Below, piece by piece: positions 48,722 to 59,985 of a stretch of DNA of 64,000 bases (within the stretch, counting starts at the first letter, position 1; each line of letters opens with the position of its first letter). The position numbers and the translations under genes were made by a program. The notes under the pieces are model-generated. The model searched no databases and had not been told where the DNA came from. It saw only the letters and a program-made list of their open reading frames with translations. This stretch comes from Mycolicibacterium hassiacum DSM 44199 (GTDB lineage: Bacteria > Actinomycetota > Actinomycetes > Mycobacteriales > Mycobacteriaceae). The stretch is from the NCBI RefSeq assembly GCF_900603025.1, contig NZ_LR026975.1, positions 1,798,001 through 1,862,000 of the forward strand, given 5' to 3'.

Positions 48722-49531
48722 GTGGCGCGGCGGGCACGGGTGGACGCCGAACTGGTGCGACGCGGGTTGGCCCGCTCCCGCCAGCAGGCGGCCGAGCTGA
48801 TCGCGGCGGGGCGGGTCTGCATCGACGGCATCCCCGCCGCCAAACCGGCGACCGCGGTAGCCGCCGACGCGCGGCTCACCGTCAGTGGCGACGACGAGCG
48901 GCGGTGGGTGTCGCGCGGGGCGCACAAGCTGATCGGTGCGCTCGACGCGTTCGGGCTGGATGTCGCGGGGCGCCGCTGCCTGGACGCGGGCGCCTCCACC
49001 GGCGGGTTCACCGAGGTGCTGCTGGACCGGGGTGCCGCGCACGTCGTCGCGGTCGACGTCGGGTACGGACAGCTCGCCTGGTCGCTGCGCACCGACCAGC
49101 GGGTGACCGTCATGGACCGCACCAACGCGCGGGAGCTGACCGCCGAGGCGATCGGCGGTCCGGTCGACCTGATCGTCGCCGACCTGTCGTTCATCTCGCT
49201 GACCACAGTGCTGCCGGCGCTGATCGCCTGCGCGAAACCGGACGCCGATATCGTGCCCATGGTGAAGCCGCAATTCGAGGTGGGCAAGGACCGGGTGGGG
49301 CCCGGCGGAGTGGTGTCGGATCCGCGGCTGCGGGCCGAGGCGATCCGCACGGTGGCGGAGCGTGCCGTCGAACTGCACTGGCACCCCGTCGCCGTCACCG
49401 CGAGCCCGCTGCCCGGCCCGTCCGGCAACGTCGAGTATTTTCTGCGGCTGCGGGCGCAGCACGATGCGGCGCTGCAGGGTGCGGCGCTCGACGAGGCGAT
49501 CTGCAGAGCTGTCGCGGAAGGACCGCAATGA
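48722..49531 (+). CDS. tlyA: rRNA 2'-O-methyltransferase TlyA
   Basis: A 269-residue protein with an N-terminal S4-type RNA-binding domain ([24 protein letters not shown]) and a FtsJ-like methyltransferase domain ([41 protein letters not shown]). TlyA methylates C1409 in 16S and C1920 in 23S, which makes the ribosome sensitive to capreomycin. Start GTG. The stop overlaps nadK. Confidence 0.95.
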   Translation: MARRARVDAELVRRGLARSRQQAAELIAAGRVCIDGIPAAKPATAVAADARLTVSGDDERRWVSRGAHKLIGALDAFGLDVAGRRCLDAGASTGGFTEVLLDRGAAHVVAVDVGYGQLAWSLRTDQRVTVMDRTNARELTAEAIGGPVDLIVADLSFISLTTVLPALIACAKPDADIVPMVKPQFEVGKDRVGPGGVVSDPRLRAEAIRTVAERAVELHWHPVAVTASPLPGPSGNVEYFLRLRAQHDAALQGAALDEAICRAVAEGPQ

Positions 49532-50463
49532 GCGGCACATCGAGCACCGATCGCAGCATCCTCATGGTGGTACACACCGGCCGCGACGAGGCCACCGAGG
49601 TGGCGCGGCGGGTGCAGAAAGTGCTGGGCGACAACGGTATCGGTCTACGGGTGCTGTCGGCCGAGCAGGTCGACCGGGGCCCGTCGCACCTGCGGCCCGA
49701 CGACATGCGGGCGCTGGGCCCGGGCATCGACCTGGTCGACGCCGATGAACGGGCCGCCGAGGGCTGCGAACTGGTACTGGTGCTCGGCGGCGACGGCACC
49801 TTCCTGCGCGCCGCGGAGTTGGCCCGCAACGTCGAAATCCCGGTGCTGGGCGTCAATCTGGGCCGGATCGGATTTCTGGCCGAGGCCGAGGCCGACTCGA
49901 TCGACAGCGTGCTCGACCACGTCATCAAACGCGACTACCGCGTCGAGGAGCGGATGACCCTCGAGGTGGCGGTGCGCGACGACGGTCGGATCATCAACCG
50001 CGGCTGGGCGCTCAACGAGGCCAGCTTGGAGAAGGGTCCGCGGCTCGGCGTGCTCGGGGTGAAGCTCGAGGTCGACGGCCGGCCGGTGTCCTCCTTCGGC
50101 TGCGACGGGGTGCTGGTGGCCACGCCCACCGGTTCCACGGCATGGGCGTTCTCGGCCGGCGGGCCCATCGTCTGGCCCGATCTCGAGGCGATCCTGGTGG
50201 TGCCCAACAACGCCCACGCATTGTTCGCCCGGCCGATGGTCACCAGTCCCAAGGCGACGATCGGCATCGAGGTGGAGCCCGGCGGCCACGACGCGCTGGT
50301 GTTCTGCGACGGGCGCCGGGAGATGGTGGTGCCGGCAGGGGGGCGGTTGGAGGTGACCCGCTGCACCACACCGGTCAAGTGGGTGCGACTGGACAGCGCG
50401 CCGTTCACCGACCGCCTGGTGCGCAAGTTCCGGTTGCCAGTCACGGGGTGGCGTGGAGAGTAG
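49528..50463 (+). CDS. nadK: NAD kinase
   Basis: A 311-residue kinase making NADP from NAD. G-G-D-G-T at 87-91 is the catalytic motif, and [15 protein letters not shown] is the second signature. The N-terminal lobe and beta-rich C-terminal domain are complete. It can use ATP or polyphosphate in mycobacteria. ATG overlaps the tlyA stop, and the TAG overlaps the recN GTG. Confidence 0.96.
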   Translation: MSGTSSTDRSILMVVHTGRDEATEVARRVQKVLGDNGIGLRVLSAEQVDRGPSHLRPDDMRALGPGIDLVDADERAAEGCELVLVLGGDGTFLRAAELARNVEIPVLGVNLGRIGFLAEAEADSIDSVLDHVIKRDYRVEERMTLEVAVRDDGRIINRGWALNEASLEKGPRLGVLGVKLEVDGRPVSSFGCDGVLVATPTGSTAWAFSAGGPIVWPDLEAILVVPNNAHALFARPMVTSPKATIGIEVEPGGHDALVFCDGRREMVVPAGGRLEVTRCTTPVKWVRLDSAPFTDRLVRKFRLPVTGWRGE

Positions 50464-52241
50464 TGCTTTCCGAGATTCGCATTGAGTCGCTCGGCGCGAT
50501 CAGTTCGGCGACCGCAGAGTTCGATCGGGGCCTGACCGTACTGACCGGCGAGACCGGGACCGGCAAGACCATGGTCGTCACCGGGCTGCACTTGCTCGGT
50601 GGGGCCCGCGCCGACTCGGCGCGGGTGCGTTCGGGTGCCGATCGCGCGGTGGTCGAGGGCCGGTTCACCACCGATGAACTCGGCGAGGACGTCACGGCGC
50701 GGATCAACGAGATTCTCGAGGCCTCGGGCGCCGAACGCGACGAGGACGGCAGCGTCATCGCCGCCCGGTCGGTGAACCGCGACGGTCCGTCGCGGGCCTA
50801 CCTCGGCGGCCGCAGCGTGCCGGCGAAGTCGCTGAGCAGCTTCACCGCCGAACTGCTGGCGCTGCACGGCCAGAACGATCAGCTGCGCCTGATGCGCCCG
50901 GAGCAGCAGCGCGCCGCGCTCGACCGGTACGCCGGTGTAGATAAACAACTGAAGCGCTACCGCACCGTGCGCGACGAATGGCTTACGGCCCGGCAGGATC
51001 TCATCAACCGCACCCAGCGGGCGCGGGAGCTGGCCCAGGAGGCGGACCGGCTCAAGTTCTCGCTCAACGAGATCGATGCGATCGCCCCGGAGCCCGGGGA
51101 GGACGACGCGCTGGTCGCCGACATCCGCCGGCTGTCCGAGCTCGACGCGCTGCGTGAGGCGGCCTACACCGCGCGCGCCGCGCTGACCGGCCCGGACGAT
51201 CCGGGGCCCGACGATCTCTCGGCGTCGCAGAGTGTGGCGCAGGCGAAAACGGCGCTGCAGGCCACCGGCGACACCGCGCTGACCGCGCTGGCGCAGCAGC
51301 TCGACGAGGCGCTCGCGGTGATCACCAGCGTCAGCGGTGAACTGGGGTCGTTTCTGTCCGGGTTGCCCACCGACGCCAGCGCGCTGGAGGCAAAGCTGGC
51401 GCGGCAGGCGGAACTGCGCACCCTCACCCGCAAGTACGCCGCCGACATCAACGGTGTGCTCGAGTGGGCCCGCCAGGCCCGGGACCGGCTCGCCCAGCTC
51501 GACGTGTCCGAGGAGGCGCTCACCGAACTGCAGCGCCGCGTCGAGTCGCTGCAGGCCGAGGTGATCGCCGCGGCGGAGGAGCTGACCAAGGCGCGTACCC
51601 GGGCCGCCAAGGGGTTGTCCAAGGCGGTGACCGCCGAACTGTCCGGGCTGGCGATGGCCGATGCGGCGTTCACCGTGTCGGTCGGCCCGCTGCCGGCCAA
51701 GCCCGACGACAGCGCACCGTTGACCCTGCCGTCGGGCCAGGTGGTGCACGCCGGCCGCGACGGTGTCGACAACGTCGAGTTCGGGTTCGCCGCGCACCGC
51801 GGCACCGACGTGCTGCCGCTGAGCAAGAGCGCGTCCGGCGGTGAGCTGTCGCGGGTCATGCTGGCGCTCGAGGTGGTGCTGGCCGCCTCCGCCGAGGGGA
51901 CCACGATGGTGTTCGACGAGGTCGACGCCGGTGTCGGCGGCCGCGCCGCGGTGCAGATCGGCCGGCGGCTGGCCAAGCTGGCCCGCACCCACCAGGTGAT
52001 CGTGGTGACCCACCTGCCGCAGGTCGCGGCCTATGCCGACGTGCACCTGGTGGTCGACAGCGGTGGCCGGGACGGCCGCAAGCACGCCGCGAGCCGGGTG
52101 CGCCGGCTCGACGACGAGGAGCGGGTGGCCGAACTGGCCCGGATGCTGGCCGGGTTGGGCGAGACCGACAGCGGCCGCGCGCACGCCCGCGAGCTGCTGG
52201 AGGCCGCACGCGCCGACCGGGCCGAAGCAGCCCGCGCCTGA
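50463..52241 (+). CDS. recN: DNA repair ATPase RecN
   Basis: A 592-residue SMC-like protein of double-strand-break repair. Walker A is G29-ETGTGKT-36. After a long coiled-coil middle, the C-terminal part has SKSASGGELSRVMLALEVVL (signature) and TMVFDEVDAGVGG (Walker B). GTG at 50463 overlaps the nadK stop. Length fits mycobacterial RecN. Confidence 0.95.
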   Translation: MLSEIRIESLGAISSATAEFDRGLTVLTGETGTGKTMVVTGLHLLGGARADSARVRSGADRAVVEGRFTTDELGEDVTARINEILEASGAERDEDGSVIAARSVNRDGPSRAYLGGRSVPAKSLSSFTAELLALHGQNDQLRLMRPEQQRAALDRYAGVDKQLKRYRTVRDEWLTARQDLINRTQRARELAQEADRLKFSLNEIDAIAPEPGEDDALVADIRRLSELDALREAAYTARAALTGPDDPGPDDLSASQSVAQAKTALQATGDTALTALAQQLDEALAVITSVSGELGSFLSGLPTDASALEAKLARQAELRTLTRKYAADINGVLEWARQARDRLAQLDVSEEALTELQRRVESLQAEVIAAAEELTKARTRAAKGLSKAVTAELSGLAMADAAFTVSVGPLPAKPDDSAPLTLPSGQVVHAGRDGVDNVEFGFAAHRGTDVLPLSKSASGGELSRVMLALEVVLAASAEGTTMVFDEVDAGVGGRAAVQIGRRLAKLARTHQVIVVTHLPQVAAYADVHLVVDSGGRDGRKHAASRVRRLDDEERVAELARMLAGLGETDSGRAHARELLEAARADRAEAARA

Positions 52242-52392
52242 TATTTGCCGCTCTGTCGATACCGGGTTGCCGCCGGGCACGGCTGAGGTGATGAAACCGC
52301 ACGTCATCGCCTGTCATCCGGTTCGGTGCGGCTGCCGGCGGCCGTGGCGGGGTCGCGGTCTCGTTCGCTGACAGGCATCCGGACTGGGTCTG

Positions 52393-52420
52393 TTGTCTGT
52401 GGCCTGTGTGACAATAGACA
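52393..52420 (+). promoter_or_regulatory. Promoter candidate with inverted repeat, PafBC-like motif
   Basis: The 245-bp gap between recN and steA contains no gene. GTTGTCT (52392-52398) and AGACAAC (52416-52422) are 7-bp arms that coincide with -35-like TTGTCT and -10-like TAGACA, 16 nt apart. TTGTCTGTG followed by 8 nt and GACAAT also resembles the RecA-independent DNA-damage promoter (TTGTCRGTG-N8-TANNNT), with two mismatches. Confidence 0.35.
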
Positions 52421-52486
52421 ACTTCTGGGGCTGGTGTTACGGCGCGCCTCCCACCGATCACGGCGCCGCACCGAAACAATCGGCCC

Positions 52487-53671
52487 ATGAAGATGTCAGC
52501 GTTGCTATCCCGTTCTGCCTCCACGCGGCCGGGTATCACCGGAACCGCCCGCGTCGACCGCGACGTCGATCGGCTGCTGCGACGGCTCAACCCGGGTGAC
52601 ATCGCCGTCATCGACGCCATGGATCTGGACCGGATCACCGCCGACGCCCTGGTCGAGGCCGGGGTCGCCGGCGTGGTCAACGCGTCGCCGTCGATCTCGG
52701 GGCGGTACCCCAACCTCGGTCCCGAGGTGCTGGTCGCCAACGGGATCACGCTGATCGACGACACCGGGCCCGAGGTGTTCAAGAAGGTCAAGGACGGCGC
52801 CCGGGTGCGGCTGCACGACGGCGGCGTCTACTCCGGCGACCGGCGCCTGATCCGCGGGGTACAGCGCACCGACCACGACGTGCACATGCTCATGCACGAG
52901 GCCAAGAGCGGGCTGGTCGCGCACCTGGAGGCTTTCGCCGGCAACACCATCGAGTTCATCCGCAGCGAGAGCCCGCTGCTGATCGACGGCATCGGGATCC
53001 CGGACATCGACATCGATCTGAACCGTCGTCACGTGGTGGTGGTCGCCGAGGAGCCCAGCGCGGCCGCCGACCTCAAGGCGCTCAAACCGTTCATCAAGGA
53101 GTACCAGCCGGTGCTGGTCGGCGTCGGCACCGGCGCGGACCTGCTGCGCAAGGCCGGCTATCGGCCCGCGCTGATCGTCGGCGACCCGGACAAGATGAGC
53201 GCCGAGGTGCTGCGCAGCGGTGCTCAGGTGATCCTGCCGGCCGACGCCGACGGGCACGCGCCGGGGCTGGAGCGGATCCAGGACCTGGGCGTGGGAGCGA
53301 TGACGTTCCCGGCCGCCGGCTCGGCCGCCGACCTGGCGCTGCTGCTGTGCGACCACCACGGCGCCGCGCTGATCGTCACCTGCGGGCACAGCGCCACGAT
53401 CGAGGAGTTCTTCGACCGGTCGCGGCAGCAGTCCAATCCGTCGACCTTCCTGACCCGGCTGAAGGTGGGGGAGAAGCTCGTCGACGCCAAGGCGGTCGCC
53501 ACCCTGTACCGCAGCCGCGTCTCGGCCGGGGCGATCGCGCTGCTGGTGCTCGCCATGCTCGTCGCCGTCATCGTCGCGCTGTGGGTGTCGCGGGCCGACG
53601 TGGTGGTGCTGGACTGGGTGATCAACTACTGGAACCGGTTCTCGTTGTGGGTGCAGGGCCTGGTCACCTAG
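52487..53671 (+). CDS. steA: SteA-type septation protein (Rv1697 homologue)
   Basis: A 394-residue protein nearly identical in layout to Rv1697. The soluble part contains a thiamin-pyrophosphokinase-like region (DLLRKAGYRPALIVGDPDKM, LPADADGHAPGLERI) and the chain ends in one membrane segment near 350-370. In corynebacteria SteA acts with SteB in cell separation and septal peptidoglycan hydrolysis. The next gene is the mctB homologue. Start ATG at 52487 is followed by a second ATG two codons later. Confidence 0.9.
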   Translation: MKMSALLSRSASTRPGITGTARVDRDVDRLLRRLNPGDIAVIDAMDLDRITADALVEAGVAGVVNASPSISGRYPNLGPEVLVANGITLIDDTGPEVFKKVKDGARVRLHDGGVYSGDRRLIRGVQRTDHDVHMLMHEAKSGLVAHLEAFAGNTIEFIRSESPLLIDGIGIPDIDIDLNRRHVVVVAEEPSAAADLKALKPFIKEYQPVLVGVGTGADLLRKAGYRPALIVGDPDKMSAEVLRSGAQVILPADADGHAPGLERIQDLGVGAMTFPAAGSAADLALLLCDHHGAALIVTCGHSATIEEFFDRSRQQSNPSTFLTRLKVGEKLVDAKAVATLYRSRVSAGAIALLVLAMLVAVIVALWVSRADVVVLDWVINYWNRFSLWVQGLVT

Positions 53672-53680
53672 GGGCCTGAC

Positions 53681-54622
53681 GTGATATCTCTTCGCGCACA
53701 CGCGATCTCGCTTGCCGCGGTGTTCCTGGCGCTCGCCGTCGGGGTGGCGCTCGGCTCCGGGCTGCTGTCGAATACCGTGCTGTCGGGTCTGCGCGACGAC
53801 AAGCGCGAACTGCAGCACAGGATCGACCAGCTCACCGAGGACAAGAACGCGATCAACGAGAAGCTCGTCGCCGCAGGCGAATTCGATGCACAGATGGCGC
53901 CGCGCATCCTGCACGGGGTCCTGGCCGACAAGTCGGTGGTGATCTTCCGCACCCCCGACGCCGACGGCGACGACGTCGACGCGCTGACCCGGCTGATCGG
54001 GCAGGCCGGCGGCCGGGTGACCGGCACCCTCACCCTGACCCCGGAGTTCGTCGACGCCAACTCCGCCGAGAAGCTGCTGTCGGTGGTCAACTCGCCGATC
54101 GTGCCGGCCGGCAGGCAACTGAGCACCCGATCGGTGGATCAGGGCTCGCAGGCCGGGGACCTGCTGGGGATCACGCTGCTCAACAGCCGCGATCCCAACG
54201 TCGGTGCGGTCGACGACACCGAACGCCAGACCGTGCTCGCCACCCTGCGCGAAACCGGGTTCTTGACCTACGACACCGAGCACATCGGCGCCGCCGACAC
54301 CGCGTTGATCGTCACCGGGGGACCGCTGGGCGACGACGCGGGCAACCGCGGCTCCACCGTCGCGCGGTTCGCCGCCGGGCTCGCTCAGCACGGGTTCGGC
54401 ACCGTGCTCGTCGGCCGCGACGGTTCCGGGTCGGGCACCGGCGCGGTGGCGGTGACCCGGGCCGATCCCGCACTGCGGGCCGCGGTCAGCACGGTCGACG
54501 ACGTCGACGCCGAGTCCGGCCGGCTCACCTCGGTGCTGGCCCTGGGGGATCTGATCGCCGGTGGTCAACCGGGGCAGTACGGGATCGGCCAGGGCGCCAC
54601 CGCGGTCACCGTTCCTCAGTAG
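53681..54622 (+). CDS. mctB: Copper-transport outer membrane protein MctB homologue
   Basis: A 313-residue protein with one N-terminal hydrophobic segment (8-30), then a helical and coiled region and a soluble domain. Rv1698 (MctB) is a mycobacterial protein required for copper tolerance, and this is its homologue in the same order after steA. It starts GTG only 9 nt after the steA stop, so the two are cotranscribed. In corynebacteria the SteB partner of SteA occupies this place, so a role in cell separation is an alternative. Confidence 0.85.
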   Translation: MISLRAHAISLAAVFLALAVGVALGSGLLSNTVLSGLRDDKRELQHRIDQLTEDKNAINEKLVAAGEFDAQMAPRILHGVLADKSVVIFRTPDADGDDVDALTRLIGQAGGRVTGTLTLTPEFVDANSAEKLLSVVNSPIVPAGRQLSTRSVDQGSQAGDLLGITLLNSRDPNVGAVDDTERQTVLATLRETGFLTYDTEHIGAADTALIVTGGPLGDDAGNRGSTVARFAAGLAQHGFGTVLVGRDGSGSGTGAVAVTRADPALRAAVSTVDDVDAESGRLTSVLALGDLIAGGQPGQYGIGQGATAVTVPQ

Positions 54623-54672
54623 CCTGGGTCCCCGGATGTGGGGGCGGTCTCACCGGAGCCGCGGGCCCGCCC

Positions 54673-54698
54673 CGGGTAACAAAAACCCTTGTTACCCG
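54673..54698. terminator. Inverted-repeat hairpin between mctB and pyrG
   Basis: CGGGTAACAA and TTGTTACCCG form a perfect 10-bp stem with a 6-nt loop. It may terminate steA-mctB, but there is no T-run, and the AT-rich symmetric arms would also suit an operator for pyrG. Confidence 0.5.
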
Positions 54699-54737
54699 CC
54701 CGGCGCGCCAGCGACTACTTGTCGGCAGCGGTGTTAA

Positions 54738-57179
<2,442 letters not shown>

Positions 57180-57180
<1 letters not shown>

Positions 57181-58136
57181 TGACCAGCCCGTCGGCGGTG
57201 GGCACCGCGCTCGACGAGCAGCTGCAGGGGTACCTGGACCACCTGACCATCGAACGCGGGGTGGCGGCCAACACGCTGAGCTCCTACCGGCGGGATCTGC
57301 GCCGTTACGCCGAGCATCTGCTGCGCCGCGGCATCGACGACCTGGCCAAGGTGACCGAGGCCGACGTCAGCGATTTCCTGGTCGCGCTGCGCCGCGGCGA
57401 CCCGAAGACCTCGGCCGCCCCGCTGTCGGCGGTGTCGGCGGCGCGGGCGCTGATCGCGGTGCGCGGGTTGCACCGGTTCGCGGCCGCGGAGGGCATCACC
57501 GCGATCGACGTGGCGTCGGCGGTCAAGCCGCCCACCCCCAGCCGTCGGCTGCCCAAGAGCCTGACCATCGACGAGGTGCTGGCGCTGCTGGAAGGCGCCG
57601 GCGGGGACGGTGCCGCCGACGGCCCGCTGGCACTGCGCAACCGGGCCCTGCTGGAGCTGCTGTACTCGACCGGGGCGCGGATCTCCGAGGCGGTCGGGCT
57701 CGACGTCGACGACATCGACACCGAGGCCCGGTCGGTGCTGCTGCGCGGCAAGGGCGGCAAACAGCGGCTGGTGCCGATCGGCCGGCCGGCGGTCAGCGCG
57801 CTGCAGGCCTACTACGTGCGGGGCCGGCCCGAGCTGGCCCGCCGCGGCCGGGGATGTCCGGCGATCTTCCTCAACGCGCGCGGCGGCCGGCTGTCGCGGC
57901 AGAGCGCCTGGCAGGTGCTGCAGGACGCCGCCGAGCGCGCCGGAATCACCGCCGGGGTGTCCCCGCACGTGCTGCGGCACTCGTTCGCCACCCATCTGCT
58001 CGACGGCGGCGCCGACGTGCGTGTGGTGCAGGAGCTGCTCGGGCACGCGTCGGTGACCACCACGCAGATCTACACGATGGTCACCGTGAACGCGCTGCGG
58101 GAGGTGTGGGCCGGCGCGCATCCCCGGGCGCGTTAG
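57180..58136 (+). CDS. xerD: Tyrosine recombinase XerD
   Basis: A 318-residue recombinase for chromosome dimer resolution. The catalytic set is visible: Arg in TGARISEA, Lys in GKGGKQR, H-x-x-R in [12 protein letters not shown], His in [13 protein letters not shown] and the nucleophile Tyr of QIYTMV. The N-terminal SAM-like domain is ~10-115. It is a housekeeping Xer protein in the conserved place (Rv1701), not an integrase of a mobile element. ATG overlaps the Nudix stop. Confidence 0.95.
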
Positions 58137-58179
58137 AACCCGGCGCCGCTCACGGGGCTTTGCCGCTTCTACTCCTTGG

Positions 58180-58203
58180 GCGGCGCAGCCGCTTGTGTCT
58201 TCT
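58180..58203 (+). terminator. Possible terminator after xerD
   Basis: GCGGC-gca-GCCGC is a 5-bp hairpin with a T-rich tail (TTGTGTCTTCTC), in the 74-bp gap between the convergent xerD and methyltransferase genes. The short stem makes this tentative. Confidence 0.35.
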
Positions 58204-58210
58204 CGGCGGC

Positions 58211-58969
58211 TCAGCCGCCGCCGAGGAACTCCGATTCCAGCACCATGTCCGGCAACAGGCTCTGGTACTCGCCGTGCGCCCGGTGCTCGACGGTGTCGAA
58301 CATCCGGCCCTGCTGCTCGCGCATGAAGGCGCGGTATTCCGGCGCGCCCGGGACCAGGATGTTGTCGGCCACCACGATCGACCCCGGATGCAGCCAGCCG
58401 CGATCGAGGATGCTGCGCAGGTCGCTCAGGTACGCGGACTTGTCGTGGTCGATGAACAGCAGATCCAGCGAACCCGGGCCGAAGCCGTGCTCGGCGGCGA
58501 GCCTGTCGAGCGTGCGGCCGCCGTCGCCGACGGTGCCGACCACGCAACTCACCCGGTCGTCGACCCCGGCATGCGCCCAGATCCGGCGCGCGATCTCGGC
58601 GTTGGCCTCGGCGAGCTCGACCGACACCACCCGGGCCGCCGGCGCGGCCCGCGCGATCCGCAGCGCCCCGTAGCCGCAGTAGGTGCCCAGCTCCAGCGCG
58701 AGCGCGGTGCCGGCGCGGCGCACCGCCGCGTCCAGCAGCGCGCCCTTCTCGTCGCCGATGTTGATCAGAAACGACTTCTCGTAGGCGAACCTGTCGATGG
58801 TGGCGATTACGTCGTCCGGGTCACCCGCACGGGCATTGGCGACGACATACTCCGCCGCGGCGGCCTCCCGGCCGTCGCCGATCTGACCGGTCGTGGTGAT
58901 GTTGCGCGCACCCACGGCCATCCGCAGCACCGACCAGCGCAAAAACGGCAGCTTATGTTTGATGCCCAT
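58211..58969 (-). CDS. SAM-dependent O-methyltransferase (catechol type)
   Basis: A 252-residue class I methyltransferase. The N-terminal ~60 residues are variable, followed by SAM-binding ALELGTYCGYGALRIA, the acidic E in VVSVELAEANAEIAR and the metal motif LLFIDHDKSAYLSDL with ADN further on, as in catechol O-methyltransferases. The catalytic Asp, Lys and metal residues are present. Rv1703c is the M. tuberculosis counterpart nearby. Substrate is unknown. It is transcribed toward xerD and divergent from parA. Confidence 0.88.
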   Translation of the reverse strand: MGIKHKLPFLRWSVLRMAVGARNITTTGQIGDGREAAAAEYVVANARAGDPDDVIATIDRFAYEKSFLINIGDEKGALLDAAVRRAGTALALELGTYCGYGALRIARAAPAARVVSVELAEANAEIARRIWAHAGVDDRVSCVVGTVGDGGRTLDRLAAEHGFGPGSLDLLFIDHDKSAYLSDLRSILDRGWLHPGSIVVADNILVPGAPEYRAFMREQQGRMFDTVEHRAHGEYQSLLPDMVLESEFLGGG

Positions 58970-59052
58970 CGCCTTGAGCGTAGGCGGGTGACGACGGCGA
59001 CAGGCGGCTTTGATGCCAGCGGGTCTGCCCGATCAGAACCCCCGGTGCCCGA

Positions 59053-59058
59053 TAGACT
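59053..59058 (+). promoter_or_regulatory. Predicted -10 box for the parA operon
   Basis: TAGACT is followed by seven bases and then ATG at 59066, with no ribosome site in between, which fits a leaderless transcript starting at or next to that ATG. The gap 58970-59052, shared with the divergent methyltransferase, shows no other signal. Confidence 0.45.
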
Positions 59059-59065
59059 TGCCCGG

Positions 59066-59113
59066 ATGTTCGCCATGCCGCTGCGGTACCTGACCGGGGA
59101 GGGACCGGCATGA
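59066..59113 (+). CDS. Candidate 15-residue leader peptide coupled to parA
   Basis: An ATG at 59066 opens MFAMPLRYLTGEGPA and stops at TGA 59111-59113, which overlaps the parA ATG (59110) as ATGA. The -10 box 7 nt upstream makes this ATG the natural first codon of the message. parA also has its own GGGGAGGGA ribosome site inside the leader. The peptide has no recognisable function; the case rests on the arrangement. Confidence 0.35.
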   Translation: MFAMPLRYLTGEGPA

Positions 59114-59985
59114 CCGACGAGATCGGGGAGGGCAAAGGGGAAGGCATCGAACTCGGCCTGACCGGCCGGCCGCCGCGACCGATCCCCGAACCCAGGCCGA
59201 AGACCGTCCACGGTCCCGCCAAGGTGGTCGCGATGTGCAACCAGAAAGGCGGCGTGGGCAAGACCACCTCGACCATCAACCTGGGGGCGGCGCTGGCCGA
59301 GTACGGCCGCCGGGTGTTGCTGGTCGACCTCGACCCGCAGGGCGCCCTGTCGGCGGGTCTGGGCGTGCCCCACTACGAGCTGGAGCACACCGTGCACAAC
59401 CTCCTCGTCGAGCCGCGGGTGTCGATCGACGAGGTGCTGATCAACACCCGGGTCAAGAACATGGACCTGGTGCCCAGCAACATCGACCTGTCGGCCGCGG
59501 AGATCCAGCTGGTCAGCGAGGTCGGCCGGGAGCAGGCGCTGGCCCGGGCGATCTACCCGGTGCTGGACCGCTACGACTACGTGCTCATCGACTGCCAGCC
59601 GTCGCTGGGGCTGCTCACGGTCAACGGCCTGGCCTGCAGCGACCTGGTGATCATCCCGACCGAGTGCGAGTTCTTCTCGCTGCGCGGTCTGGCGCTGCTG
59701 ACCGACACCGTCGACAAGGTGCACGACCGGCTCAACCCGAAGCTGCGCATCGGCGGCATCCTGATCACCCGCTACGACCCGCGGACCGTCAACTCCCGTG
59801 AGGTGATGGCCCGGGTGCTCGAGCGGTTCGGCGACCTGGTGTTCGACACCGTCATCACCCGCACCGTGCGATTCCCCGAGACCAGCGTGGCCGGCGAACC
59901 GATCACCACCTGGGCGCCGAAATCCAGTGGCGCCGAGGCGTATCGGTCGCTCGCACGTGAGGTCATCGACCGGTTCGGCGCGTGA
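59110..59985 (+). CDS. ParA-family ATPase (Rv1708 homologue)
   Basis: A 291-residue ParA/Soj-like ATPase. The deviant Walker A is N-Q-K-G-G-V-G-K-T-T near 45-54, Walker A' is DLDPQGALSAGLG and Walker B YDYVLIDCQPSLGLLTVN. This is the second ParA of mycobacteria, next to scpAB and not next to parB near the origin, so it is likely a companion of the ScpAB condensin system. The ~35 residue acidic N-terminus is extra. It overlaps scpA by GTGA. Confidence 0.92.
   Translation: MTDEIGEGKGEGIELGLTGRPPRPIPEPRPKTVHGPAKVVAMCNQKGGVGKTTSTINLGAALAEYGRRVLLVDLDPQGALSAGLGVPHYELEHTVHNLLVEPRVSIDEVLINTRVKNMDLVPSNIDLSAAEIQLVSEVGREQALARAIYPVLDRYDYVLIDCQPSLGLLTVNGLACSDLVIIPTECEFFSLRGLALLTDTVDKVHDRLNPKLRIGGILITRYDPRTVNSREVMARVLERFGDLVFDTVITRTVRFPETSVAGEPITTWAPKSSGAEAYRSLAREVIDRFGA

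Noticed and set aside
59110..59985. ParA as a plasmid partition gene
   Set aside because: No parB or parS-like repeats nearby, and it overlaps scpA in the conserved condensin operon.
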